Shown here: positions 15,922 through 24,436 of the stretch, one piece after another
Numbering within the stretch: position 1 is the first letter of the stretch
How the letters are laid out: each line of letters starts with the position of its first letter
Assembly (NCBI GenBank): GCA_005776395.1
Contig: SXPJ01000008.1
Coordinates: forward strand, 1-38,077
DNA from: Bdellovibrionales bacterium
GTDB taxonomy: Bacteria; Bdellovibrionota; FAC87; UBA2466
Length of the DNA: 38,077 nucleotides
Direction: 5' to 3'
Program-made: the position numbers and the translations under genes
Notes under the pieces: generated by a model
Seen by the model: only the letters and a program-made list of their open reading frames with translations
What the model was told of the DNA's origin: nothing
The model's database searches: none

Positions 15922-17529
15922 TTGCGACTTAATAGCAGTAAGCCTCATGAAGTTAGTCGATAATACAGCGATATGCTCTAGATTTCCTAGAAGATCCAAA
16001 TGGACTGAGGTGGTATCTAGGCTTTCCTTGACCCCTTGATGCAAACGCTGAACATGTTGCTCGCTTAGATCAATAAGTAAATCTTCGATCTGCTCTTTTA
16101 ATACGATTAATCGCGCAACAAGAGCGGGATCCCTTGATGTAAAATAGGCTGTAGAAACTCTGACACACTCCACAACCTTTTCATGAAAGGCTGTTATTTC
16201 AGCCCACCCCTCTTTTGAGAAGACATAGCCCTTCTTGTGCTTTTTCTTTACTAACTCAAGAATGTTTTTATCTACAATGTCCCCGATGTTTTCTAAATCA
16301 TTTGTTCTAAGCAAGAGCTCGAACTCCTTTTGAACCTGTTCAGGAGTCATGTCTTTTTGAGAAAGCTTGGTCAAATAAAGTTTAATCCCTCTGTTTAAGA
16401 AGTCGGCCAGTTGATCCATCGACTTTATCGACTCTACCTCTCCAATCCTACCCGCTTCGAATAACGAGATGCTTCGAGTAAGCATTTTTTCAACAATGTC
16501 AGAAAGCCTCAAAATTTCTCTCTGGGCTTGGGCAAGGGCTAACTCTGGCGACTCGAGGGTTCTTGGATCTAAATAATGAAATGAAAACTCTCCCTTGTCG
16601 TCTTTATCAGAAACAAACCTTTTAACAAAAGCTACTCCCCAAGAAATAAATGGAAAAAACAGCACCGCTAGAGCCACATTAAATAACGTGTGCGCTGTTG
16701 CAATTTGCCTACTCACATCCCCGCCAATTTGCTCTGCTATTTTACCTAGATAATTCATTAGCGGGAAACAGAGGGCAACGCCCACCAACTTACAAAAGAG
16801 ATGTCCTAGAGCTGCTTGCTTTCCCAAGGCCCCAGTTTTGAAGCTCGCGAAAAAGGCTGTCGTAGTAGTTCCCAGATTCGCCCCTAACACCCAAGGAATG
16901 GCTTCATAAACATCTGAATGTCTTGCCACCATCAAAGACATCATAAAAGCAATTGTGGCTGCACTACTATGAATGGCCGCTGTAAAAAAAGTCGCTAGAA
17001 TCAAAGATATAATGGGTCGATCTTTGAAATATTCAATGATGTAATTAAAAAGTTCATTGTGTTCCATCTCTTTTCCCGCAGATACAATCAAAGACATGGA
17101 ATAAAACATCATCCCTAGATAAAGAAGCCCCCTTGCAATCCTAGTAAATTTATCAGAGCGAGAAAAGGCCTCCAGCCCCACGCCCGCAGCCATGATAAGA
17201 AGCCCATATTTAGAAATATTGAAGGCAAATAGGTGTACGATTAAGGTAGTTCCTATCGAAGCCCCGAGAGTCACTGCGAACACCTGCTCTAAGGTAAAAA
17301 GTCTAGCGTTGGCAAGCCCCACCAACATAACCGTGACCGCGCCACTACTGCTTAAAAGGACCGATAATACGAGACCAAGAACAATCGCGCTCATGCGATT
17401 TGCCGCAAATAAATTAATCCATGAACGAAATTTGGAACCCGCCAAATATTGAACGCTACGAGAAATTTCCTCAATAGAGTAAATCATCAGGGCGGTTCCG
17501 CCCATCAAGGTAACAAAAGCTGTATCCAC
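15916..17529 (-). CDS. Na+/phosphate cotransporter with C-terminal PhoU-like domain
   Basis: 537 residues. The first 330 hold two inverted Na_Pi_cotrans repeats with about eight to nine membrane helices. The paired Ser-rich motifs are LLSSSGAVTVMLVG and AAIHSSAATIAFMMSL (the usual QSS is here SSS and HSS). The remaining 200 residues are a helical PhoU-like domain. This is the NptA/YjbB type, which moves phosphate with sodium; the PhoU-like tail is thought to regulate it. The start is GTG at 17529, supported by GGAG at 17539-17536 with a six-base gap. It follows ftsY by 27 bases. No pst or pho genes are nearby. Confidence 0.87.
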   Translation of the reverse strand: MDTAFVTLMGGTALMIYSIEEISRSVQYLAGSKFRSWINLFAANRMSAIVLGLVLSVLLSSSGAVTVMLVGLANARLFTLEQVFAVTLGASIGTTLIVHLFAFNISKYGLLIMAAGVGLEAFSRSDKFTRIARGLLYLGMMFYSMSLIVSAGKEMEHNELFNYIIEYFKDRPIISLILATFFTAAIHSSAATIAFMMSLMVARHSDVYEAIPWVLGANLGTTTTAFFASFKTGALGKQAALGHLFCKLVGVALCFPLMNYLGKIAEQIGGDVSRQIATAHTLFNVALAVLFFPFISWGVAFVKRFVSDKDDKGEFSFHYLDPRTLESPELALAQAQREILRLSDIVEKMLTRSISLFEAGRIGEVESIKSMDQLADFLNRGIKLYLTKLSQKDMTPEQVQKEFELLLRTNDLENIGDIVDKNILELVKKKHKKGYVFSKEGWAEITAFHEKVVECVRVSTAYFTSRDPALVARLIVLKEQIEDLLIDLSEQHVQRLHQGVKESLDTTSVHLDLLGNLEHIAVLSTNFMRLTAIKSQL

Positions 17530-17556
17530 TAGCTGCTCCAGTAATTTACTTTAATA

Positions 17557-18594
17557 TTATCCTAATATAGCATCAATGAAAGACTTAGACTCGAAAGGAG
17601 TTAAGTCCTCAACAGACTCTCCAACTCCAATATATCGAATAGGAAGTTTTAATTCCGATGCTATCGCTAAAATGGCGCCTCCCTTAGCTGTTCCATCTAG
17701 CTTGGTAACAATGATACCGGTAAGATCCAATGCCTTTTGAAATTCCTTAGCTTGAACTACGGAGTTCTGCCCCAAGGTGCCATCAATTACTAACCATGTC
17801 TCATGGGGGGCTTCAGGAATGACCTTCTTGACCACTCTATGAATTTTTTTTAATTCTTCCATTAAATTAGATTTAGTATGCAGCCTACCGGCAGTATCCA
17901 ATAAAACAACATCAACACCTCTGGCCCTGGCCGCTGTCACAGAATCAAATGCAACAGCTCCCGGATCAGCCCCTTCTCTACCTGTTATAAATTGTGCACC
18001 TGTTCGATCTGCCCAAACCTTTAGTTGCGAAATAGCTCCGGCACGAAATGTATCAACCGCTCCCAAAAGCACAGTTTTTCCGGAAGCTTTGAACTGTTGA
18101 GCCAATTTACCTATGGTCGTAGTTTTGCCTGCGCCATTAATTCCAACCACACTGATAACCCATGGTTTTTTATCAACTCCCTCACCTAAAAATCCATCCT
18201 TCTCGAAAGTAAAAAGATTCTCAGATACCTGTCGCAACACCTCTTTTAGGCCTAACTCTTTATGGGTTTTCAGTTGGTCTTTCGCTGTATTCAAAAGCAG
18301 TTGGGTGGTTCCATAACCTACGTCGGCCTCCAACAAAACCTCTTCGATTTGATTCCAATCTTCAAGGCTCAGTCCATCTGCTCCTTCTCGATTCAAAAAC
18401 TGTGAAAGCCTTCCCAAAATAGATCCTCGAGTTTTTTCGAGTCGTTGACTGAGCAAAGAAGGTAATTTTGGGGGTGTTGTTTCAGCGATAGGCGATGGGG
18501 TCGTTGTTCTTTTGCGATTAAGCCCCCAGAACAGAGCTGCGCCCAATAGAATTGCAGTACCTAAAAGGCCTATTATTATGACGACTATATCCAT
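17557..18594 (-). CDS. ftsY: Signal recognition particle receptor FtsY
   Basis: 345 residues. It docks SRP-ribosome complexes at the inner membrane as a GTPase partner of Ffh. One hydrophobic N-terminal segment (about 4-24) forms a direct membrane anchor, and the long acidic A-domain of enterobacterial FtsY is missing, as in many non-enteric bacteria. The NG domain carries GINGAGKTTT (151-160), DTFRAGA (181-187), DTAGR (233-237) and TKLDGTAKGG (297-306). VIDGTLGQN replaces the more usual VLDATTGQN. It lies 43 bases after the response-regulator gene and may be in the same transcript. The function is confident. Confidence 0.95.
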   Translation of the reverse strand: MDIVVIIIGLLGTAILLGAALFWGLNRKRTTTPSPIAETTPPKLPSLLSQRLEKTRGSILGRLSQFLNREGADGLSLEDWNQIEEVLLEADVGYGTTQLLLNTAKDQLKTHKELGLKEVLRQVSENLFTFEKDGFLGEGVDKKPWVISVVGINGAGKTTTIGKLAQQFKASGKTVLLGAVDTFRAGAISQLKVWADRTGAQFITGREGADPGAVAFDSVTAARARGVDVVLLDTAGRLHTKSNLMEELKKIHRVVKKVIPEAPHETWLVIDGTLGQNSVVQAKEFQKALDLTGIIVTKLDGTAKGGAILAIASELKLPIRYIGVGESVEDLTPFESKSFIDAILG

Positions 18595-18637
18595 GATGAA
18601 GTGTTTACCCTACCCCAGGACTAAATAGAATTATTTT

Positions 18638-20089
18638 TTAATTGTTCTCTACGCTAGATTGTTTCGACTCAGTAGGGATGGCTTCACTGTTACTTATGGG
18701 CTGCTTAGTAATGGTCTCGGATATCTGGGAGGTTTGTTGTTCTAAATATCTATAAAGAGTTCTTGGGTGGACTCCTAACAAACGAGCGGCCAATCTCTTA
18801 TCTCCTCGAGTGGACTTTAAAGTCTCATCAAAAAGTAGCTTTTCTACTTTTTTTAGAGGCATTCCAATGGGAACCCGAATCACACTGTCTTTTCTTGCTC
18901 CCCCAAACTCTTGGGGCAAATCCTCACTTCGAATCTCTTCGGCAGTATTTAGAACCACCAGTCGCTCCATTAAATTTTGAAGCTCTCGAATATTGCCAGG
19001 CCAGCTATAACAGGTCAGCCGTTCCAAAGCTTTTGAATGAATCAAGGGAACTTGCCGGCCATTTTTCTTGGCTGAATCTGCAATAAATTGTGTCGCCAGG
19101 ACCGGAATGTCTTCAAGGCGCTCGCGAAGTGCCGGCACCCGAACGTGCAGAACATTTAACCGGTAGTACAAATCTTCTCTGAACTGCCTCCCCTGGATCG
19201 CCGACTTTAGATCTACGTTGGTTGCGCTTATAACTCGTGTCTCAATTTTAAGGGTTTCATTACTCCCCAACCTCTCAAATTCCCCCTCTTGCAAAAATCT
19301 TAACAACTTACTTTGAAGCGCAGCGGGTGCAATTCCAACTTCATCGAGAAATAACGTTCCCTCGTGGGCCAACTCAACTTTCCCCTGTTTCCTTTTTATA
19401 GCTCCCGTAAAAGCTCCAGACTCGTAACCAAATAGCTCGGCCTCTAACAAGTTATCTGGAATGGCCGTACAATTAATTTTTACAAGAATCCCTTTTTTAG
19501 TTATTGCACAGTCGCTTTTGTCATGAATGTATTGGGCTAGCAATCCCTTACCTGTTCCGCTCTCCCCTTCAATAAGCACATTGGCTCGACTTCTGGCCGC
19601 TTGAATGGCTATTTCCATCATTTTTCCCATCGACTCCGACTTCCAAATTATGTCACGCTGACCCGACTGTCCCTCATCAAATACGGCCTCTCTGAGACGG
19701 TTATTTTCTAGAACGAGTTGTCTTCGATCTAAGGCTCGGTGAATGGCTTTTAAAACCTGAATTCGCTGAAGAGGTTTGGTTATAAAATCATAGGCACCTT
19801 TTTTCATAGCCTCTACTGCAATTTCAACAGTACCAAAAGCCGTCATCATAATAATTTCTATTGAGGGATCTAGAATTTTTACCGCCTCCAAAAGATCCAT
19901 TCCGCTCCACGACTTCAGTCGCAAATCGGTCAGAAGAACATCAACAAGCCCCTTTCGTAAAAACAGTAGTGCATCCTGGGGGTCTAAAAAACTAATAACT
20001 TCAGCCCCGTCACTCTTTAAAATTCGTTCTAAAGATTCAAGGTTAGCGGGTTCGTCATCAACGATAACCGCTCGATATTTTGATTGCAT
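18638..20089 (-). CDS. NtrC-family sigma-54-dependent response regulator
   Basis: 483 residues with three domains. The receiver (1-120) has the acidic pair Asp11/Asp12, phospho-acceptor Asp55, Thr83 and Lys105. The AAA+ activator domain has Walker A GESGTGKG (175-182), the sigma-54 contact loop GAFTGA (225-230) and Walker B GTLFLDEV (244-251). The Fis-type helix-turn-helix ends in DKRLAARLLGVHPRTLYRYL. It should act as a hexamer opening sigma-54 promoters when phosphorylated by the kinase encoded 11 bases upstream. The 28-residue tail after the HTH is Ser/Gln-rich. I found no convincing -24/-12 promoter in the window, so the target genes are unknown. Confidence 0.93.
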   Translation of the reverse strand: MQSKYRAVIVDDEPANLESLERILKSDGAEVISFLDPQDALLFLRKGLVDVLLTDLRLKSWSGMDLLEAVKILDPSIEIIMMTAFGTVEIAVEAMKKGAYDFITKPLQRIQVLKAIHRALDRRQLVLENNRLREAVFDEGQSGQRDIIWKSESMGKMMEIAIQAARSRANVLIEGESGTGKGLLAQYIHDKSDCAITKKGILVKINCTAIPDNLLEAELFGYESGAFTGAIKRKQGKVELAHEGTLFLDEVGIAPAALQSKLLRFLQEGEFERLGSNETLKIETRVISATNVDLKSAIQGRQFREDLYYRLNVLHVRVPALRERLEDIPVLATQFIADSAKKNGRQVPLIHSKALERLTCYSWPGNIRELQNLMERLVVLNTAEEIRSEDLPQEFGGARKDSVIRVPIGMPLKKVEKLLFDETLKSTRGDKRLAARLLGVHPRTLYRYLEQQTSQISETITKQPISNSEAIPTESKQSSVENN

Positions 20090-20100
20090 TTTTTAGTCCT

Positions 20101-21546
20101 TTAAACAGGGAACTGAAATGTAAAGGTGGTTCCTATTCCTTCTTGGGTGGCCACAAAAATTCTTCCTCGAGCCGCTTCAACAATTTCTTTAGTTAAAGCC
20201 AGGCCAAGGCCGGTTCCATTAGTTTTGGTCGTAAAAAAGGGAAGGAAGCTTTTGGTTTTTGTCTCTTCGCTCATTCCAAGGCCTGTATCAGAAAATATGA
20301 CCTGCGTTGCATTATTCTTAACTGTTGTTTTTACCCGGATTTTCCCGCCTTTGGGCATGGCCTCTTTGGCATTTTTCAAAACATTAATGAACGCCTGTTT
20401 TATTTTCGAGCGCTCCGTCTGAATATAAATTTCCTTTTCATGGAAATTTGCTTCAATCTCTATTTCACCCCGATCCCCTCGCTCAAACTCAATAATTTCC
20501 TTTAGGAGCTCATTAACTTCGGTCAAATGATTTTCCTGAGTTTTAACTCTAGCTCTAACCAAATAGCTTTCTGTAATCTGGGCCAGCCTCTCGATTTCCC
20601 TGGAAATACTTTTAAGTGTTTTTTTAACCTCTTCATTGCTAGCCTGAAGTTCAGACTCGAGCCAATCAATATTAAGACTAATTGAATTTAGGGGGTTTCT
20701 AATTTCATGAACAACTTCAGCAGAAAGCTGACCAATGGCTGCTAGCTTTTCGGATTGCAAAAGTTCTTTTTGTTGGGCTTTAATTTTTTGATCTCTCTCT
20801 TTTAATGCGCTTAACATACGATTGAATTCGCGAGCTAACTGACCAATTTCATCTTTGTCGGAGCTTTTAACTTTGATATTTTGATCAAAGTCTCCACCTG
20901 TTAACTTCTTTAGGCTTTGGATCAACTGTGGCAGTGGATTAAGGACCTGATAAGCAAGCGCCATACAAAAGAATCCCGTCAAAGCCAAAAACAGAGAAAG
21001 GGCGACGCTGGTTAATAGGTTTTGTTGGCTTTCGGCTTGGGCTTCTGTGGTTATTTTTTCGCATTCATCATCGATTTTTTTGGCGAGATTTTGTAACTTT
21101 GTTTTAAAAACTATAAACTGTTCATTAAACTGTTGCTTGTCTTTGAAACTGCTTAAACCATCAAACCTTTCCTTTAGTTCGAATAACATTTGGTTCAACT
21201 GAGGAATGGGCTCGGAAGGGGTCTCTGCAAACTTCAGTAAAAGCTGTTCAGATAGCATAAACTTTTTTCGGATCGCATAGGGATACAGTTCCCTAGCCAT
21301 TCTAGAAAAAGTACTGCTATCGCTAGATGCTTCATAGCCGGAATAATATCGATTCATTTCCTCGGCTAGGTTTTGAGTCCCCACCTGAATCTGAACCATT
21401 TGACGAGATAGAGGAAGTAAAAGCTCACTTACTAACGAGAGCCTTTGATTGATGTGACGAGATTTCAGGTAGGTGTAAGAAGACACCACGCCTAATAGCA
21501 CCAAAATGGCGCAAAACGAGCCAATAACTTTTGTTCGAATGCTCAT
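20101..21546 (-). CDS. Sensor histidine kinase with HAMP domain
   Basis: 481 residues from the ATG at 21546. A TTG 13 codons upstream would give an unlikely Cys-rich leader. Two membrane helices (about 4-25 and 179-201) bracket a 150-residue helical periplasmic sensor resembling a four-helix bundle. A HAMP domain (about 202-255) is followed by the HisKA domain with phospho-acceptor His280 in VVHEIRNPLNS. The HATPase_c domain has the N box (INVLKNAKEAM) and G boxes (DTGLGMSEE and GTGLGLALTKEIV). It should phosphorylate the NtrC-type regulator encoded 11 bases downstream. Signal unknown. There is no clear Shine-Dalgarno sequence. Confidence 0.92.
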   Translation of the reverse strand: MSIRTKVIGSFCAILVLLGVVSSYTYLKSRHINQRLSLVSELLLPLSRQMVQIQVGTQNLAEEMNRYYSGYEASSDSSTFSRMARELYPYAIRKKFMLSEQLLLKFAETPSEPIPQLNQMLFELKERFDGLSSFKDKQQFNEQFIVFKTKLQNLAKKIDDECEKITTEAQAESQQNLLTSVALSLFLALTGFFCMALAYQVLNPLPQLIQSLKKLTGGDFDQNIKVKSSDKDEIGQLAREFNRMLSALKERDQKIKAQQKELLQSEKLAAIGQLSAEVVHEIRNPLNSISLNIDWLESELQASNEEVKKTLKSISREIERLAQITESYLVRARVKTQENHLTEVNELLKEIIEFERGDRGEIEIEANFHEKEIYIQTERSKIKQAFINVLKNAKEAMPKGGKIRVKTTVKNNATQVIFSDTGLGMSEETKTKSFLPFFTTKTNGTGLGLALTKEIVEAARGRIFVATQEGIGTTFTFQFPV

Positions 21547-21626
21547 AGAGATAAACTGTAGGCCGTAACACCCCGAACAAAGCAAGAAAGACTATTTAAT
21601 CATTGAAATGTGCCTAAGCTGGCTAA

Positions 21627-22436
21627 TTAAAATGCTGAGCGGAGTGTGGCCCCGTAATATGGACTTTGCCCATCAGCTATAGTGTGCTCGCTATGAATGG
21701 AGAGGTCGACCGATCCGGCCACATACCCCATTCTACCCGATAGAGCGCTTTGCTCGCTGGGTTTGTCATAGATGTATCCAGTTGAGATGTAATAGCTTGC
21801 CCCACCGAAATTTAGGTACCCCGAAGTTTGGTAATTATTGCTCGTCTGATCGAGATCCTTAAGTTTATAGTTAGCTTCAAAATTAGCCCCTGAAAACCCC
21901 CAACCCATCGCTAAAGTTGCTGTCTTGGATTCGGTTCCAGAACTGCTATTCAAAGTGGTGCTAAAACCTGCCCCCATATGAAATCCTTGCCCTTTAGCGC
22001 CATTATAGTTAACGGCAGTACTTACCGTTCCATCATTGCTTTGTTGAGTATCAATGCTTCGATTTAGGGTCCCGCCCACGGTAACTCGACCTTGCGCTAA
22101 ACTAACCCCTAAACCTGCGCCGATGGAATCACTTTGAGAAAAATCACTGCCAGTAAGAGACTCGCCTGTTCGGCTTGCGAAAGCACCTAGCCCAACTCTC
22201 CCCGACCCCCAAACCACCGATGGAGTGGCTGTCTGTGTTTTTAAATGATCGTGTCGAGTATAATAAGCTTCAACCGCTGTTCCGGTTGTGTTGGCCATTT
22301 GGCCCCCATTGATAAACGAGTTCGCATCGGGAAACAGAAATCCATATCCTCCTCTAGATAAGTTTGCTGTCCCCTTTGCCTGGGCCACTGAAGCTAAAAA
22401 TCCTAATGTGCAGATGGTAATCAGAAGGTTGTTCAT
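21627..22436 (-). CDS. Putative outer membrane beta-barrel protein
   Basis: 269 residues with a signal peptide (about 1-20, SVAQA). The mature part is rich in Gly/Ser/Thr/Tyr with alternating hydrophobic residues (VVWGSGRVGLGAFASRTGES, GFHMGAGFST, TLAMGWGFSGANFEANYKL). It ends in a terminal Phe (GATLRSAF), the classical BAM recognition mark. It is probably a barrel of about 10-12 strands, possibly a relative of OMP transport proteins. I do not recognise a family. GGGGG precedes the ATG. A promoter-like pair lies at 22499-22527. It is 80 bases upstream of the histidine kinase, in the same direction, so the kinase operon may read through from it. Confidence 0.62.
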   Translation of the reverse strand: MNNLLITICTLGFLASVAQAKGTANLSRGGYGFLFPDANSFINGGQMANTTGTAVEAYYTRHDHLKTQTATPSVVWGSGRVGLGAFASRTGESLTGSDFSQSDSIGAGLGVSLAQGRVTVGGTLNRSIDTQQSNDGTVSTAVNYNGAKGQGFHMGAGFSTTLNSSSGTESKTATLAMGWGFSGANFEANYKLKDLDQTSNNYQTSGYLNFGGASYYISTGYIYDKPSEQSALSGRMGYVAGSVDLSIHSEHTIADGQSPYYGATLRSAF

Positions 22437-22498
22437 TATTCCCCCAACGAAGCTGTTTTTAGGTAGTTTTTAAAATAATAAGGAAGACTTCTATTTAT

Positions 22499-22527
22499 AG
22501 AATAATATGATTTAGCTTTCTTGTCGA
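22499..22527 (-). promoter_or_regulatory. Candidate promoter of the outer membrane protein gene
   Basis: Minus strand: TCGACA (22527-22522; 5 of 6) and TATTCT (22504-22499; 4 of 6) spaced by 17 bases, in an AT-rich stretch between divergent genes. The leader would be about 55 bases. Confidence 0.38.
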
Positions 22528-22612
22528 TAGTCGGATTTTTATTCGCTATTGCACTGCTTCAACTCAGTTGTTATGTTGAGATCAAATATTTTTTTAATCG
22601 AGAGAGCCTTTT

Positions 22613-23017
22613 ATGGGTGGAACAAATCCCTACATTAAAATCCCAGAGATTCCAAAGCCTCAAAAGCCATTTCGTATTCGATTTGAAACCCTAAACAAGG
22701 TAATTGAAGTCTCTCCAGACCGTTTGGCTTTCGGAACCGGCCTTCCTGGAAGCATTTTAGACATCGCGTTGTCTCATGGAATAGATATTGACCATGCCTG
22801 TGGAGGGGTCTGCGCCTGTTCTACTTGTCATATCTATATTAAGCAGGGAATGAAAAACTGCTCCATTGCTACTGACAATGAAAATGACATGTTAGACCTG
22901 GCTCCTGATGTGAAACCAATCTCTAGGCTAGCCTGCCAATGCGTGCCTAATGGAGAGGAAGATATCGTTGTAGAAATTCCTTCCTGGAATAGAAATCTGG
23001 TTCGAGAGGGAAAATAG
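22613..23017 (+). CDS. Adrenodoxin-type [2Fe-2S] ferredoxin
   Basis: 134 residues. Cys63, Cys69, Cys72 and Cys108 give the C-X5-C-X2-C...C pattern of adrenodoxin/ISC-type ferredoxins (HACGGVCACSTCHIYI, then RLACQCVP). Three extra cysteines (67, 83, 110) are present, two of them next to ligands. An N-terminal extension of about 20 residues, rich in Pro/Lys/Ile, is unusual. It should be a cytoplasmic electron carrier, perhaps for Fe-S cluster assembly, but no isc or hsc genes are near. It stands alone between divergent and convergent neighbours. The start at 22613 has GAGAG about eight bases upstream. Confidence 0.88.
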   Translation: MGGTNPYIKIPEIPKPQKPFRIRFETLNKVIEVSPDRLAFGTGLPGSILDIALSHGIDIDHACGGVCACSTCHIYIKQGMKNCSIATDNENDMLDLAPDVKPISRLACQCVPNGEEDIVVEIPSWNRNLVREGK

Positions 23018-23018
23018 A

Positions 23019-24290
23019 TCAAGAAGGATGAAGGAAGGACTCTGAGAGCTCTTGAGGCTCCAAAGCCTCTTTAGCTTGAGGCGTTTTCAAGACCTCTTCT
23101 AAAAAAACAGCAAAACATCGATTTTTGGAAAATTGACGGGTGTAGAAACTCCTGTTCTCTCGAGAGGTCTTTGCTTTGGCTTCAAAAGATAGGGTCTTAA
23201 TCTTTTGAATAGCCGTCACTACACTTTGAACATCTCCATGCTCCGCATGATAACTCTGATGGCAGCTTCTTAAGAGATCCATCACATGGCTCTTTTCGGG
23301 TCCAATATAAATGATGGGCTTACCCGTGACTAAGGCTCCATACACTTTTGAAGTGTGTACTAACCCATTAACTGCTTCGCCCATAATCACCACATGTGCA
23401 TCGACACTCGAGAGAGCATCGGAAAGTTGCTCTCTCGGAACCAGCGGCAACTGAACAATATTACTTAGGTTTTCTTTTTCTTTGAAGGTCTTAACCTCTA
23501 ATGAACGGAGTCCTCCTCCCACAAAAACAAACAAAACCGAGGGATCGTCTTTCATCTTCTTGGCTGCATCCATTAGCGTATACAGGGGATGAACCACGCT
23601 ATGATTACCGGAATACATCACTACCGTTTTGTCTTTAAATCCATTTTTATCCCTAAAAATGGACTTATTAGGGTCGGGTAGCTCTAAAGATGGCTCAAAA
23701 AGAGACCAGGGGTGAATAATAGAAATCTTCTCTTCTGCCCCGCCATGTTCAATAGCAACCTGTTTCATCCATCTATCCAGCACTACAACATGAGAACTTG
23801 CTTTTAAAGTTACCTCAAAAACCCAATTTAAAACTCGTCCTAATAATGACTTTCTCTTGATATAGCCAACGGCAAAAACAACCTCAGGATTAATGTCCAT
23901 AAGCCATTGAACAGCTCTTCCCCCTTTAAAAAAACAGAACAGGGTGCCAAAAATCCCAATTAATGGCGGAGAGGTAAAGCTAATGACCACATCTTGCCGA
24001 GGGAAAAAAATCAATTTCAGAGCCAGCATCAAATCAAAAGTCATGGCATCTAAAATTCTTAAAATGAATCTTTGTTTTCCAAAGCCTGTGGATCGAACTC
24101 TGAAAATATTAATTCCTCTATAATTCTCATGACTAGGAAAGATTCTGTCTCTGTTTTCATATCCGCGACGACCTGCAATTACATTTACTTCGTTTCCCTG
24201 CTCAACAAGATACCCCGCAAGATCAGTAAGTTGTTGAGAGGTGGCCAATGCGTCAGGATAAAACGTCTGATTCAATAGAAGTATCTTCAT
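23019..24290 (-). CDS. GT4-family glycosyltransferase (WcaI/WbuB-like)
   Basis: 423 residues with a GT-B fold. The start MKILLLNQTFYPDALATSQQ is typical of the WcaI/WbuB group, which transfers sugars in exopolysaccharide or O-antigen synthesis. The C-terminal domain has VVMYSGNHSVVHPLYTLMDA, the usual second Rossmann start, then FVFVGGG and VVIMGEAVNGLVHTSKVYGA, where an Glu-x7-type region would normally bind the nucleotide diphosphate. A hydrophobic patch near 90-125 may make it a peripheral membrane protein. No other polysaccharide genes surround it, so the acceptor is unknown. It is convergent with the ferredoxin, one base between stops, and divergent from the SCO gene. Confidence 0.82.
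   Translation of the reverse strand: MKILLLNQTFYPDALATSQQLTDLAGYLVEQGNEVNVIAGRRGYENRDRIFPSHENYRGINIFRVRSTGFGKQRFILRILDAMTFDLMLALKLIFFPRQDVVISFTSPPLIGIFGTLFCFFKGGRAVQWLMDINPEVVFAVGYIKRKSLLGRVLNWVFEVTLKASSHVVVLDRWMKQVAIEHGGAEEKISIIHPWSLFEPSLELPDPNKSIFRDKNGFKDKTVVMYSGNHSVVHPLYTLMDAAKKMKDDPSVLFVFVGGGLRSLEVKTFKEKENLSNIVQLPLVPREQLSDALSSVDAHVVIMGEAVNGLVHTSKVYGALVTGKPIIYIGPEKSHVMDLLRSCHQSYHAEHGDVQSVVTAIQKIKTLSFEAKAKTSRENRSFYTRQFSKNRCFAVFLEEVLKTPQAKEALEPQELSESFLHPS
23054..23072 (+). terminator. Weak intrinsic terminator for the ferredoxin gene
   Basis: GAGGCT (23054-23059), loop CCAA, AGCCTC (23064-23069), then TTT. It lies 37 bases after the ferredoxin stop and inside the 3' end of the convergent glycosyltransferase gene. 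The stem is perfect but short and the T-run is only three bases. Confidence 0.4.
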
Positions 24291-24373
24291 GGCACGATCA
24301 CTCTTGTTTTTTAAATTCTTCGTTTTTATTGCGGGTATTTTTTAGTATGCCACTTTTTAAGCCATTTATAAAG

Positions 24374-24402
24374 TTGAGAGACTCGCAGAATTTGAATATA
24401 TT
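24374..24402 (+). promoter_or_regulatory. Sigma-70 promoter of the SCO-PpiC-uvrA gene run
   Basis: TTGAGA (24374-24379; 5 of 6) and TATATT (24397-24402; 5 of 6) are separated by 17 bases. The start would be near 24409, leaving about 28 bases of leader with GGAGG at 24426-24430, six bases before the SCO ATG. Confidence 0.58.
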
Positions 24403-24436
24403 GCCGCACATTATCAAGCTTTCACGGAGGTCTTTC

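Noticed and set aside
24290-24306. Sigma-54 promoter (TGGCAC)
   Set aside because: The -12 part reads CTCT instead of TTGC at the required spacing.
24248-24436. Upstream start for the SCO gene
   Set aside because: It would overlap the divergent glycosyltransferase start and hide the signal peptide; the GGAGG site supports 24437.
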